DNA of 13,442 nucleotides, taken from the NCBI GenBank assembly GCA_964468125.1, contig CAYXVF010000138.1, positions 1 to 13,442 on the forward strand, in the 5' to 3' direction. A model generated the notes under the pieces. The model ran no database searches, had not been told where the DNA came from, and was given only the letters and a program-made list of their open reading frames with translations. Within the stretch, counting starts at the first letter, position 1. Each line of letters begins with the position of its first letter. Positions 1-7,061 of the stretch are shown here, piece after piece. The translations under genes and the position numbers were made by a program. Origin of the DNA: CAYXVF01 sp964468125 (GTDB lineage Bacteria > Myxococcota > XYA12-FULL-58-9 > CAYXVF01).

Positions 1-675
1 CCGAAGCGACAGGGCCGCCGTCGGGGCCGGCGCAAGAGCACGCGCGCGAGCTCCGCGCCGCCGGAGGTGCCAGAGCCCACGGTCAGCAAGCCCGAACCCG
101 CGGCGGAACCTGCTGTTGGCCAGGCGGCTACGATCTTCTTTCGCGCGGAGGCTACGGACAAGGCCGAGCAGGCGCTCGTCCCAACCGGCACTCGGATCCC
201 TGCTCGGTTGGAAGTCGCCGTGGATTCGCGAGCGGCCAAGAACGTGCCAGCGCGCGTCACGAAGGCAGTGAAGGTGGACGGGAAAGTTGTGATCCCGAAG
301 GGCGCACTGGTCACGGCAAGCGCAACTGCCGCCAAGCAAATGGTGCAGCTCCAACTGCGGAACGTCGTCGTCAAAGGCAAGCGGCATCCGCTCTCAGGCT
401 ATGCAGTGCAAGGAGGCCGCCCGGGCATAGTCGCGCGCGTGATGCGCACCTCCGATTCGGAGCGGCAGCGCGCGAGGGGCGAGAATGATGCGCTTTCGGT
501 GGGAGCCGATGTCGCGGCCGATGCTGTGGGAATCGTGTCCGGTACTGCGGGTCGCGCCATGCGAAGAATCGGTGGGGGCCAGGCCGACGAGGTCCGCCGC
601 CAGAACCAACCGGACGATCCGACGTATCTGACGGTGCGTGCGGGTACAGACTTTGAATTCCTGGTGATTGACTGA
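1..675 (+). CDS. VirB10/TraB/TrbI-like conjugation channel protein, 5' truncated by window edge
   Basis: The frame is open from base 1, so the start is outside the window. A GTG at 67 exists but would give a protein without the membrane anchor expected of this family. The visible part begins with an Arg-rich stretch, then a Pro/Ala/Glu-rich linker, then a beta-rich domain. That domain has the VirB10 C-terminal pattern: a 'P-x-GT-x-IPA-x-LE-x-A-V-x-S' strand, then 'I-P-K-G' about 35 residues later, then a 'G-x-x-x-P-L-x-G-x-A' strand. An Ala/Gly-rich segment follows that could be the outer-membrane-crossing helices. In this family the domain forms the outer-membrane ring of the type IV secretion channel. 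The TGA overlaps the ATG of the next gene by one base, and a coupling-protein gene lies 1.4 kb downstream, which supports a conjugation role. The exact family (TraB versus TrbI) is uncertain. Confidence 0.7.
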   Translation, partial: PKRQGRRRGRRKSTRASSAPPEVPEPTVSKPEPAAEPAVGQAATIFFRAEATDKAEQALVPTGTRIPARLEVAVDSRAAKNVPARVTKAVKVDGKVVIPKGALVTASATAAKQMVQLQLRNVVVKGKRHPLSGYAVQGGRPGIVARVMRTSDSERQRARGENDALSVGADVAADAVGIVSGTAGRAMRRIGGGQADEVRRQNQPDDPTYLTVRAGTDFEFLVID

Positions 676-1304
676 TGAAACTTTCCACCCTTGGATTCGG
701 ATTCTCTTGCCTACTCCTCGTGACGTCGTCAGCGCATGCGGATCAGGGGGAGCGACAGGTCATGGTCGAAGCGGCGGTTTCTGCGCCGACGTTTGAGTCG
801 GCAGATGCTGCATCATTCGGGCTTGCGACGTGGCAAGTGGGGATCGGTACTGAGTTTGGGGTTACGCCTTCGCTCACGCTTGGTGGTCGTTTCAGTTACT
901 CGCAAGTCGGTGGCGTGATCGACGAGTATTCCGAGCAGGTTGAGGGTCGCGAAGTGCGAGGCCGCGGCGCATTCGACGGCGCCTTCTACTCCACCGAACT
1001 CCTCATGCGCTACCTGGTGTATGGCGGCTACGATACGGCGCCGTACCTCGAGCTCGGCGGCGGCTACCTGTTTGGCCAGTATCGAAACATCGACATCCTC
1101 GACGCCCAGGACCGCATCCTTGCGCGCGACGTCGGCGATGAAGGGCGCGGTGCCTTTACCGCGTCTGCTGGACTCTATGTCGACATGCGTTTGGTCAACA
1201 CGATGACGGTTGGAGTAGGGGCCCGCTATCAACACGTCTTCGACGACCTGTATCGTTGGGCCGTGATCTTTCCCGTGCGGTTCTCGTACTACTGGTTCCG
1301 ATAA
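675..1304 (+). CDS. Outer-membrane beta-barrel protein (OmpA/porin-like fold)
   Basis: The product is 209 residues. The N-terminus is a Sec signal peptide: Lys2, a hydrophobic core at about 5-18, and a likely cleavage after A-H-A (residues 20-22). The mature part alternates polar and hydrophobic residues, with many Gly/Tyr/Phe pairs such as 'LGGRFSYS', 'LELGGGYLFG' and 'TVGVGARYQHVF'. It ends in aromatic-rich strands just before the C-terminus. This is the look of an 8-stranded outer-membrane barrel. The ATG overlaps the upstream stop by one base (TGATG) and has no clear ribosome-binding site, so translation is probably coupled to the VirB10-like gene. Coupling suggests the barrel helps assemble or seal the transfer apparatus at the outer membrane, but that role is inference. 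No specific family was recognised. Confidence 0.75.
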   Translation: MKLSTLGFGFSCLLLVTSSAHADQGERQVMVEAAVSAPTFESADAASFGLATWQVGIGTEFGVTPSLTLGGRFSYSQVGGVIDEYSEQVEGREVRGRGAFDGAFYSTELLMRYLVYGGYDTAPYLELGGGYLFGQYRNIDILDAQDRILARDVGDEGRGAFTASAGLYVDMRLVNTMTVGVGARYQHVFDDLYRWAVIFPVRFSYYWFR

Positions 1305-1375
1305 AAACTAATGTAGACAAAAGTAAGAGATGTGTGCACGCTAAGAATGTGCCTGAGACGCTTGCTTCCACCATC

Positions 1376-2047
1376 ATGTCGGCGCGTGACCGCGAGTCGC
1401 TCGCACCGCGTCTGTCGAAGCTCGGAAACGTCGGGCGACGCGTGCTGCCTATCACGCGTGGGATCTTCACGCTGGATTTCGCCGACTATCGCAGGGATTG
1501 GACTCTAGATGTCGAGGTCAGAAAGCGTGTTCATGACGGCTACGACGCCCAACTCGCCGTGCACTCCGATGCCGCGGTAGAAGCGCGCTACCGAGTGTTT
1601 CAGGACCTGGAGGGGCTGTGGACACTCGGGCGCAAGCTCGAGGGTCCGGCAGCCGCACCCAAGCTCTGCCATGAATTGCGACGCCATCTGGCGAGGATCT
1701 CAGTCCCCCGAAAGGGCCTGAAACTCTACATCGTTACGTTGTCGCTCTCTGACGAACCAACCCCTCCCACCTACCGACTCCCTGCGACCTCGGAGTACGA
1801 GGCGGCAACAAAGGCCGTGAAGGGGCACTACGGTGGAGAATCGGTCTGGGTTCCACCGGCCCCGGGTGCAAACGTTGGGCAGGTCCTCCAGATGGTCCCG
1901 CGATTCGATGGCGGCTTTGCCCCGCGAGCGATTCCTGAAGGATTGGCACTCACCGTGACACAGCAGCAACGACGACGTACTCATGAGCGCGGACTCGAGC
2001 CAGCGGGTCCGGCTGCGCAGGCGCACGTGCCGCAGCTCATTCAGTAG
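1376..2047 (+). CDS. Hypothetical protein of the conjugation region, unrecognised
   Basis: The reading frame is open from TTG 1256, which would overlap the preceding gene by 49 bases. I chose ATG 1376 because 1305-1370 is AT-rich and looks non-coding. GTG 1334, behind a weak AAGAGA, is the main alternative and would add 14 residues. The product from 1376 is 223 residues, without signal peptide or membrane segments. It has a mixed alpha/beta core (about residues 20-110, with many Arg and Asp), a Pro-rich middle and a Gln/Arg-rich tail ending in Pro-Gln-Leu-Ile-Gln. It lies between the channel genes and the coupling-protein gene on the same strand, so it probably belongs to the transfer region, perhaps as a cytoplasmic accessory or DNA-processing factor. 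I recognise no domain. There are 50 bases between its stop and the next gene. Confidence 0.55.
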   Translation: MSARDRESLAPRLSKLGNVGRRVLPITRGIFTLDFADYRRDWTLDVEVRKRVHDGYDAQLAVHSDAAVEARYRVFQDLEGLWTLGRKLEGPAAAPKLCHELRRHLARISVPRKGLKLYIVTLSLSDEPTPPTYRLPATSEYEAATKAVKGHYGGESVWVPPAPGANVGQVLQMVPRFDGGFAPRAIPEGLALTVTQQQRRRTHERGLEPAGPAAQAHVPQLIQ

Positions 2048-2077
2048 TGTAAATAAAACGCTTCCGTTGTTGAAGTT

Positions 2078-2093
2078 GTATACTTTAGAGTAT
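2078..2093 (+). promoter_or_regulatory. AT-rich palindromic element / -10 region before the coupling-protein gene
   Basis: The segment contains the inverted repeat ATACT-TTAG-AGTAT (2080-2093), ending four bases before the ATG at 2098. It also holds a -10-like TATACT (2079-2084), with no good -35 at normal spacing. If TATACT is used, the transcript would start about 6-8 bases before the ATG, giving an almost leaderless mRNA. This fits the absence of a ribosome-binding site. The ten bases GTATACTTTA recur as TAAAGTATAC at 7026-7035, so a shared operator is possible. No protein is known to bind here. Confidence 0.35.
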
Positions 2094-2097
2094 CGCC

Positions 2098-4398
2098 ATG
2101 CGTGAATTGGGCGGACTCGGCGAGTTTATGCGGGGCAGCGAGTCGGTGGCGCACGGGCTTTCGATGCTCCGTGCGGCAGTGAAGACGCTGGTCATCTACA
2201 CTCTCATCGCATCGCCGATCGTGGTGATGTGGCTCTATTTCTTCGACATGGACGCGACGGGGCGGGAGGTCGTCTTCGATGCTCTCGTGTTCGAGTACTT
2301 CACGAAGCCGCTGCGCTCACTCTCGAATGATCCTGTCGTCGTGGCATCTCCAACAGGTCAGACGTTCCGCGTCTCCGTCCTCCGGGCAAGCCAACTCTAC
2401 ACGAATTGGCTCGGTGGGCGTCCACCATGGTTCGTTGGCCGCTCCTGGGGCCTCCATATGCTCGTCTCGGCGTTGGTCGTCGGTCCGACCATGGCGCTCT
2501 CTTTCCTGCGCTACGGGCAACGCCTCGTGAAAGGTCAACATCTGCGCGGGGCTGAACTCATCGATACGATGAAACCCGCCTATCGATACCGGCGCGCGCG
2601 CGCCGCCACCGAGACGATCGTCCTCGTCTCGGGATTCGTTTTCGTCGTCGCTGTCGCTGTGATGAGCGGGGGCGTGAACTCCTTGGTTCGATGGTGGGTG
2701 GAGGAGCTCACAGCCGTTTCTCCGTGGCTGTTGAGCATGCGTGAACACGCCGGGTCGTTGTGGAGCGGTGGGCGTTTCGTCTCCATCGACCAGGCCCTCG
2801 CGCAGGCGCGGGCCGATGCAGGCGTCAGCCGACTCGCGCTGTCGGGCGCCAGCGCCGGAGCCATGAGCGTCGGGTTGCTCGTCGCGTTCATCGTAGCTCG
2901 TCGGAGATTCGGGCGAGACGATCCTACGCTGTTGTCGATAGGTGGGATCCCGGTACCTCGCATGTGGGAGGTCTACTCGTTTCTCGTTTGCGGCAATACC
3001 GGAGCAGGCAAGTCAGTTGCAATCACGCCGATGTGCAAAAAGATCCGCGAACGCGGGCAGCGCGCGATCATCTTTGACACCAGTGGCGAGTATATCGAGC
3101 GCTTCTATCGCCCAGGGCACGACGCGATTCTGAACCCGCTCGACGCCCGGTGTGCGCCGTGGACCCCATGGGGTGAGATTCGCACCCGGGCCGACTATCT
3201 TGCGATGGGCAAATCGCTCTTTCCGCAGATCTCGAACAACGAGAAATTCTGGAGCATAGCTGGGGCGTCGCTATTCGCATCGGTAGCTGCGCAGGCTCCC
3301 AAGCTCGGCTACGACACGAATCGCAAGCTCGCGCACAAACTCACAACCGCCACTCTCGCCGATGTGGCAAAAGCGGTCGAGGGTACGACCGGCAAGCGGT
3401 TTATGGACCGCAACGCTGGCCCGATGTCACAGAACCTGCTCGCCACGCTGAGTGGGTCGTTGGAGAGTCTGCTGTTCTTGCGCGACCTCCGCCCAGGAGA
3501 GGAAGCGTTCTCGATCAAGCGCTTCATCGAAGAGCCCTCGGACAAGTGGTTGTTCATCTCGATGCGGGGTGAAGACGAAGCGTCGATCCGTCCGTTGATC
3601 AGTCTTTGGTACGATATTGCGATCAACGCAGCGCTGGCTCTGCCGAACGAACCGCACGAGACGCCGATGGAACAGCGACGGCGGATCTTTTTCTTGCTGG
3701 ATGAGCTGGCACGTTTGCAGAAGCTCGAGGGCCTCGATGCGGGTGTGCGCGAGGGTCGAAAGAAGGGAATGAGCTTCCTGCTCGGACTTCAGTCAGTGGC
3801 GAGCATGCGGCATGCCTACGGGAACGACGTGGCCGAGTCGATATTGGGCCAACCGCAGACGATGTTGGTCCTGCGCACAACCCACCACGCCACGGCCGAG
3901 TGGCTGGAGAAGGCACTTGGAAAGGCCGAGCTCGAGCGTACGGTCGAGTCGCAAAGCTACGGTGCGAACTCCCAGCGCGACGGCGTCAATCTGAATCGCC
4001 AGCGCAAGGATGAGACGGTGGTGATGGCGAGTGAGATCCAGAACCTCCCGAATTGCACCGGTTTTCTGAAGCTGCCGTCGGCCCCCATTCGGAAGGTCAA
4101 CTACGGCTTCACCAATATCCCTTCGGTCAACGCCGGATTCACCCTCGCGACGCCGGTCGAACCGTACACAGATGAGGAGCTGCAACTCGAAGCGATCATT
4201 GCTGAGGCGAAAGATCGCAATGACCGGCTCGGGCCCGATTCAGCGATCAGCTTCTTGAATGAGCAGATCGATGACTTCTACGGGGTGTCCTCCGTGATGC
4301 AGCAAAAGCTCATTGGGATTCTGCAAGCCTTTGAAGCGAAGCTGCGTCAACACACGGTCGGCACAAATGCTCCCGCTCGCGCGTCGGAGAGCCCCTAA
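2098..4398 (+). CDS. traD: TraD/TraG-type type IV coupling protein ATPase
   Basis: The product is 766 residues and belongs to the VirD4/TraD family of hexameric inner-membrane ATPases. These deliver the relaxosome and DNA strand to the type IV secretion channel. Visible are Walker A GNTGAGKS (299-306), an F-type-like segment 'LNPLDAR...PW' shortly after it, Walker B 'FFLLDE' with Asp535-Glu536, and the 'LLGLQS' motif downstream. The N-terminal half has membrane segments at about 31-49 and 121-137, followed by the family's 'RGAEL' motif (150-154). There is then an extra stretch of about 110 residues with two more hydrophobic segments (about 172-190 and 247-268) before 'IGG-x-P'. This places Walker A near residue 299, whereas in F TraD it is near 192-199. 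No Gln-rich F-type C-tail is seen. The start is the first ATG; Met11 (2128) is an alternative. The stop overlaps the next ATG by one base. Confidence 0.95.
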   Translation: MRELGGLGEFMRGSESVAHGLSMLRAAVKTLVIYTLIASPIVVMWLYFFDMDATGREVVFDALVFEYFTKPLRSLSNDPVVVASPTGQTFRVSVLRASQLYTNWLGGRPPWFVGRSWGLHMLVSALVVGPTMALSFLRYGQRLVKGQHLRGAELIDTMKPAYRYRRARAATETIVLVSGFVFVVAVAVMSGGVNSLVRWWVEELTAVSPWLLSMREHAGSLWSGGRFVSIDQALAQARADAGVSRLALSGASAGAMSVGLLVAFIVARRRFGRDDPTLLSIGGIPVPRMWEVYSFLVCGNTGAGKSVAITPMCKKIRERGQRAIIFDTSGEYIERFYRPGHDAILNPLDARCAPWTPWGEIRTRADYLAMGKSLFPQISNNEKFWSIAGASLFASVAAQAPKLGYDTNRKLAHKLTTATLADVAKAVEGTTGKRFMDRNAGPMSQNLLATLSGSLESLLFLRDLRPGEEAFSIKRFIEEPSDKWLFISMRGEDEASIRPLISLWYDIAINAALALPNEPHETPMEQRRRIFFLLDELARLQKLEGLDAGVREGRKKGMSFLLGLQSVASMRHAYGNDVAESILGQPQTMLVLRTTHHATAEWLEKALGKAELERTVESQSYGANSQRDGVNLNRQRKDETVVMASEIQNLPNCTGFLKLPSAPIRKVNYGFTNIPSVNAGFTLATPVEPYTDEELQLEAIIAEAKDRNDRLGPDSAISFLNEQIDDFYGVSSVMQQKLIGILQAFEAKLRQHTVGTNAPARASESP

Positions 4399-5492
4399 TG
4401 CACGTCACCTATCTCGTTCCCGCTTCGTCAGCCGAGACTCTGGACCGACGGCTAGCGGGGCTGCAGAAGGCGGCGCGAAGCCTCGATCTCGCGTTCGAGT
4501 ATCAGACGCTCGAACGGCACGTACTTCTGGCGCCCCTGGATTGGAAGAAGCGACACGACGGCGTGCGCGAAGTTGGCCGCGTCGGTACTCGCCGTCTCGG
4601 TTACCCACCAGGAACGTGTCACGACGATTCCTCGGTTGGAGCGCTCAGACACCTCGGCGACGGTCAGACGCTCTTCGCCGCGGTGCCTGGAGAGAAGGTG
4701 CCGGAGCGGTTCCGAGACGCTGATCCTCACCAATGCGACCAGCCATGGAAATACGCGCGGCTTGCACAGCAGCTGACTGAACTGGCCGAAGATGTCAGCA
4801 CCTGGAGCTTTGGGCTGGGGCGCGAGGTCTACTCGCTCGATGTGGTACTGGCGAAAACGGCCGCGACGGTTGAGGCCTATGGTTGGATCAGCTGCGCTGC
4901 AGCGGAGACGAGTTTTCCGCCAAAGCAGTCGACAGCGGACAACGTACTCGGCCAGCTATCGCGGCCGCACCCGAAGGATCCGGATCCCGAAGAGCGTCAC
5001 CAAGCGGCGGCGCGTGCTGCCAGGGACTGGGCTCTGAATCTGGAAACTGGCTCGGACAACTACCTCGGTAATCTCTCGGTGCTTGCGCGCCACGGCTGGG
5101 TAGAGCCGCGCTCGATGGGGTTGGCTGTTTCGCTGATCCCTGCCTTTCAGCGGGCCTTCCGACGCGGGCGAGAGTCAAAGGCCGCGCCGTGTGCTCCGAC
5201 GCTACCAAAGCCTGGGGACCGCACCCAGTTCGAGCTTGAAGTCACGCAGTGGACCCCGACCCGCGGCCATTACGGCGTGAGCCACTGCTACAGCTTTCTG
5301 ACCCGAGAGGGACTTCGCATGACGTGGTTCGCTTCGTCGCGGCAAGAACTCGAGCTTGGCGACCGCGTCGTGCTGAAGGGCACCGTGAAGAAGGTCGACA
5401 GTTTTCGCGGCAAACCCTGCGTGTATCTGTCGCGATGCAAGGTCGTCTCGCGAGAGCGCGCAATCGAAAACTCAATTCATCTCAACTGTTGA
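4398..5492 (+). CDS. Mobile-element protein with C-terminal OB-like domain, zinc-ribbon segment apparently lost
   Basis: The product is 364 residues, and its start overlaps the coupling-protein stop (TAATG). It matches from memory the layout of a family of uncharacterised phage/plasmid proteins. The landmarks are a 'VPGEKVPERFRD' segment (96-107), a helical block 'REVYSLD' and 'EAYGWIS' (142-165) with 'STAD' (178-181), a 'NYLGNL' block (221-226) and 'MGLAVS' (240-245). The C-terminal OB-like domain (about 275-351) ends with 'GDRVVLKGTVKK' and 'YLSRCKVV'. In relatives, a zinc ribbon of the type 'CDHC...' followed by 'VG-x-x-CL-x-DF' sits between the first two blocks. Here only 'QCD' (112-114) remains and runs straight into 'PWKYARLAQQL'. 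The family has no established function, and the OB-like domain suggests nucleic-acid contact. Identification is from pattern memory, not a search. Confidence 0.85.
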   Translation: MHVTYLVPASSAETLDRRLAGLQKAARSLDLAFEYQTLERHVLLAPLDWKKRHDGVREVGRVGTRRLGYPPGTCHDDSSVGALRHLGDGQTLFAAVPGEKVPERFRDADPHQCDQPWKYARLAQQLTELAEDVSTWSFGLGREVYSLDVVLAKTAATVEAYGWISCAAAETSFPPKQSTADNVLGQLSRPHPKDPDPEERHQAAARAARDWALNLETGSDNYLGNLSVLARHGWVEPRSMGLAVSLIPAFQRAFRRGRESKAAPCAPTLPKPGDRTQFELEVTQWTPTRGHYGVSHCYSFLTREGLRMTWFASSRQELELGDRVVLKGTVKKVDSFRGKPCVYLSRCKVVSRERAIENSIHLNC

Positions 5493-5509
5493 AGGAAGGG
5501 AGACTGTCA

Positions 5510-6298
5510 ATGTGGCCACTCGCGATCTTCTGTTGGACGATCACTGGGCCCGCCGATCTCGACCTCGCAAGAGAGCGGCTCGAATTCACGCAGCAGATCC
5601 AACGGATCGCTTCAGGGGACGAAGCCGTCTTCGTGGGCCGAGTTACAGGGGTCGAAGAGTGTGAATACTCCGTTGCTCCGGTTCGGAAGGTGCTCGGCGA
5701 GGTGCCTTCGGGTCCTGTCACGACCACAGCTGCCTGTGGTGTGACAGCTTCGCCGGGCGAGGAGGCGCTCGTGTCGATCACGCCGAATGGCGAAGCAGCA
5801 ATGACGGCCGCCAGCTACTCTTTGGAAGGGCAACCTTCGAGTGTCGAGCTCGAGCGGCAAGTACGAGAGCTTACGCGCGCCGCAAAGACTGGTCGGTATG
5901 ACGCGCTTGCCAGGAGCCCAAACCCTCGGGATCGGATCGTCCTCGTCGAGCTCTTAAGACTAGAGGCGTTGCAGTCTCGCGGCACGCGCAGGCGCGCGGC
6001 GCTTCGCCAGGCGTTGCTTGTGCTTGGGAACCTGCGCTCACACGCGGAAACAGTGACGGAGGAAGCCCATCTCGCCGCCCTGAAGCCTCTCATCGAGAGT
6101 TCGGGAGACGCTGAGGTACAGAGCCAATTCGCGGCACTCTGGGATAGCAGAGAAGAAAGCAGCAGCGCGAGTCTCGCGGAGCTGCTGCCGCGCGAGGTTC
6201 CACCGGCGGCCACGCTGGTAGATGAAAGCCAACGGAAGCAGAAACGCGGGCGCAAACGTGCGCGGAAGCGCCGTAAGCGTTCTCAACGCTCGCGCTAG
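5510..6298 (+). CDS. Possibly exported protein with NTR-like N-terminal half and Arg/Lys-rich tail, unrecognised
   Basis: The start is ATG 5510, preceded by GGAAGGGAG ending 7 bases upstream, 17 bases after the preceding stop. The product is 262 residues. Residues 1-13 are hydrophobic but lack a positive charge, so export is uncertain. Residues about 36-105 resemble netrin/TIMP-like (NTR) modules: 'DEAVFVGRVTGVE', a strand series, then a 'C-G-x-x-x-x-P-G-E-E-A-L-V-x-I' strand, with Cys51 and Cys76 available for a disulfide. The middle (112-230) is helical and charged. The last 21 residues (242-262) contain about 15 Arg/Lys, enough to bind nucleic acid or an acidic surface. Same strand and short spacing place it in the conjugation operon. 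Function is unknown and the NTR resemblance is tentative. Confidence 0.75.
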   Translation: MWPLAIFCWTITGPADLDLARERLEFTQQIQRIASGDEAVFVGRVTGVEECEYSVAPVRKVLGEVPSGPVTTTAACGVTASPGEEALVSITPNGEAAMTAASYSLEGQPSSVELERQVRELTRAAKTGRYDALARSPNPRDRIVLVELLRLEALQSRGTRRRAALRQALLVLGNLRSHAETVTEEAHLAALKPLIESSGDAEVQSQFAALWDSREESSSASLAELLPREVPPAATLVDESQRKQKRGRKRARKRRKRSQRSR

Positions 6299-6356
6299 GA
6301 CCAGGGTCTCGACAGCATGCGCCAGCCGTCCCGACGCGCAAAGAGGGGAGGGGACG

Positions 6357-6950
6357 ATGCTTTCTACAAGTGAGCTGAATGGGCGCCTGGCTGTCCTAGT
6401 GGAGGGGCCCATCAATTTGCGTCAGCAGTTCTGGGAGCTCGCGAAGACCGGTGAGAGGCTGCGGGCGTGCTTGCGAACACGACGGACCATGCCCACCTGT
6501 GGTGCTGCTCTATGCGAGCAATACCTCATGCTTCTGCGCTATCACCGTCGACTTGCGCCAACCGCGGCAGAATTGCGGCTTCCGTTCGCGCTCGAAAGGC
6601 TACTCGTATACGCTCGCAGACGGCTGAGGGTGCCCAAGCAGACAATCGCTCTGCTCGAGGTGGTCGAAGACTGTCTCCACGTGGCATACGCCGCCGCCAA
6701 GGTGGGGACACTCTCCTCGGCCGATCTGGCGGCTACAACAGCCGTGGCGTCTCGTGTTGGTGCTTTGGTCGCCGACGGGGTCCCCGAGCTCGTCGCTCAC
6801 TCGACGGTTTTTCTCCTTCAGCACCGACCGCCGCACGATGCCCGCGATCTGTACGGGCTGCTCGAAGCCCTCGCAGCTGGGCGGCCCGCGACCCTTACGC
6901 AACACGCGCTGGGCGCCGATGCCACCTATCAGGAGCTGCTGGAATCGTGA
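6357..6950 (+). CDS. All-helical hypothetical protein in the conjugation operon
   Basis: I chose ATG 6357 because a purine-rich ribosome-binding site, GGGGAGGGG, ends three bases before it. The frame is open upstream to 6222, but that would run back into the preceding gene. The product is 197 residues, rich in Leu, Ala and Arg, and predicted by eye to be almost entirely alpha-helical. It has no signal peptide and no clear membrane segment. Cysteines at about 38, 48, 53 and 107 form no recognisable zinc-binding spacing. The stop codon lies inside a perfect 7-bp hairpin (6949-6965). It follows the previous gene by 58 bases on the same strand. I do not recognise a family; a small cytoplasmic helical-bundle accessory protein is the most that can be said. 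Confidence 0.65.
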   Translation: MLSTSELNGRLAVLVEGPINLRQQFWELAKTGERLRACLRTRRTMPTCGAALCEQYLMLLRYHRRLAPTAAELRLPFALERLLVYARRRLRVPKQTIALLEVVEDCLHVAYAAAKVGTLSSADLAATTAVASRVGALVADGVPELVAHSTVFLLQHRPPHDARDLYGLLEALAAGRPATLTQHALGADATYQELLES

Positions 6951-6965
6951 GTTCCGGAGGAACTC
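6949..6965 (+). repeat. 7-bp inverted repeat overlapping a stop codon
   Basis: GAGTTCC and GGAACTC pair perfectly around the three-base loop GGA, starting at the second base of the TGA at 6948-6950. A second, smaller hairpin, GGCGG-GAT-CCGCC, lies at 6989-7001. Neither is followed by a real T-run, so neither is a convincing intrinsic terminator. They may protect the 3' end of the upstream operon mRNA or slow transcription before the promoter at 7002. Confidence 0.4.
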
Positions 6966-7001
6966 GGCACGCTTCCTCTCGACGGTTCGGCGGGATCCGC
7001 C

Positions 7002-7035
7002 TTGATCCCTTCGGTCTATGTATTATAAAGTATAC
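7002..7035 (+). promoter_or_regulatory. Putative promoter and inverted copy of the AT-rich element
   Basis: TTGATC (7002-7007) and TATAAA (7024-7029) are 16 bases apart and could form a sigma-70-like promoter for the gene at 7062. The TAAAGTATAC at 7026-7035 is the exact reverse complement of the ten bases at 2078-2087 before the coupling-protein gene. The surrounding 14 bases agree with that palindrome at 11 positions. The element sits on the -10 region in both places, as an operator would. Both roles are inferred from sequence only. Confidence 0.35.
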
Positions 7036-7061
7036 AATCAACCACTTTAGAAGGAGCATGT

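Noticed and set aside
67..69. GTG as a real start of the first gene
   Set aside because: The frame is open to the window edge, and a protein starting here would lack the membrane anchor of VirB10-like proteins.
1256..1375. Longer version of the unrecognised protein starting at TTG 1256
   Set aside because: It would overlap the barrel gene by 49 bases and cross an AT-rich leader with no ribosome-binding site.
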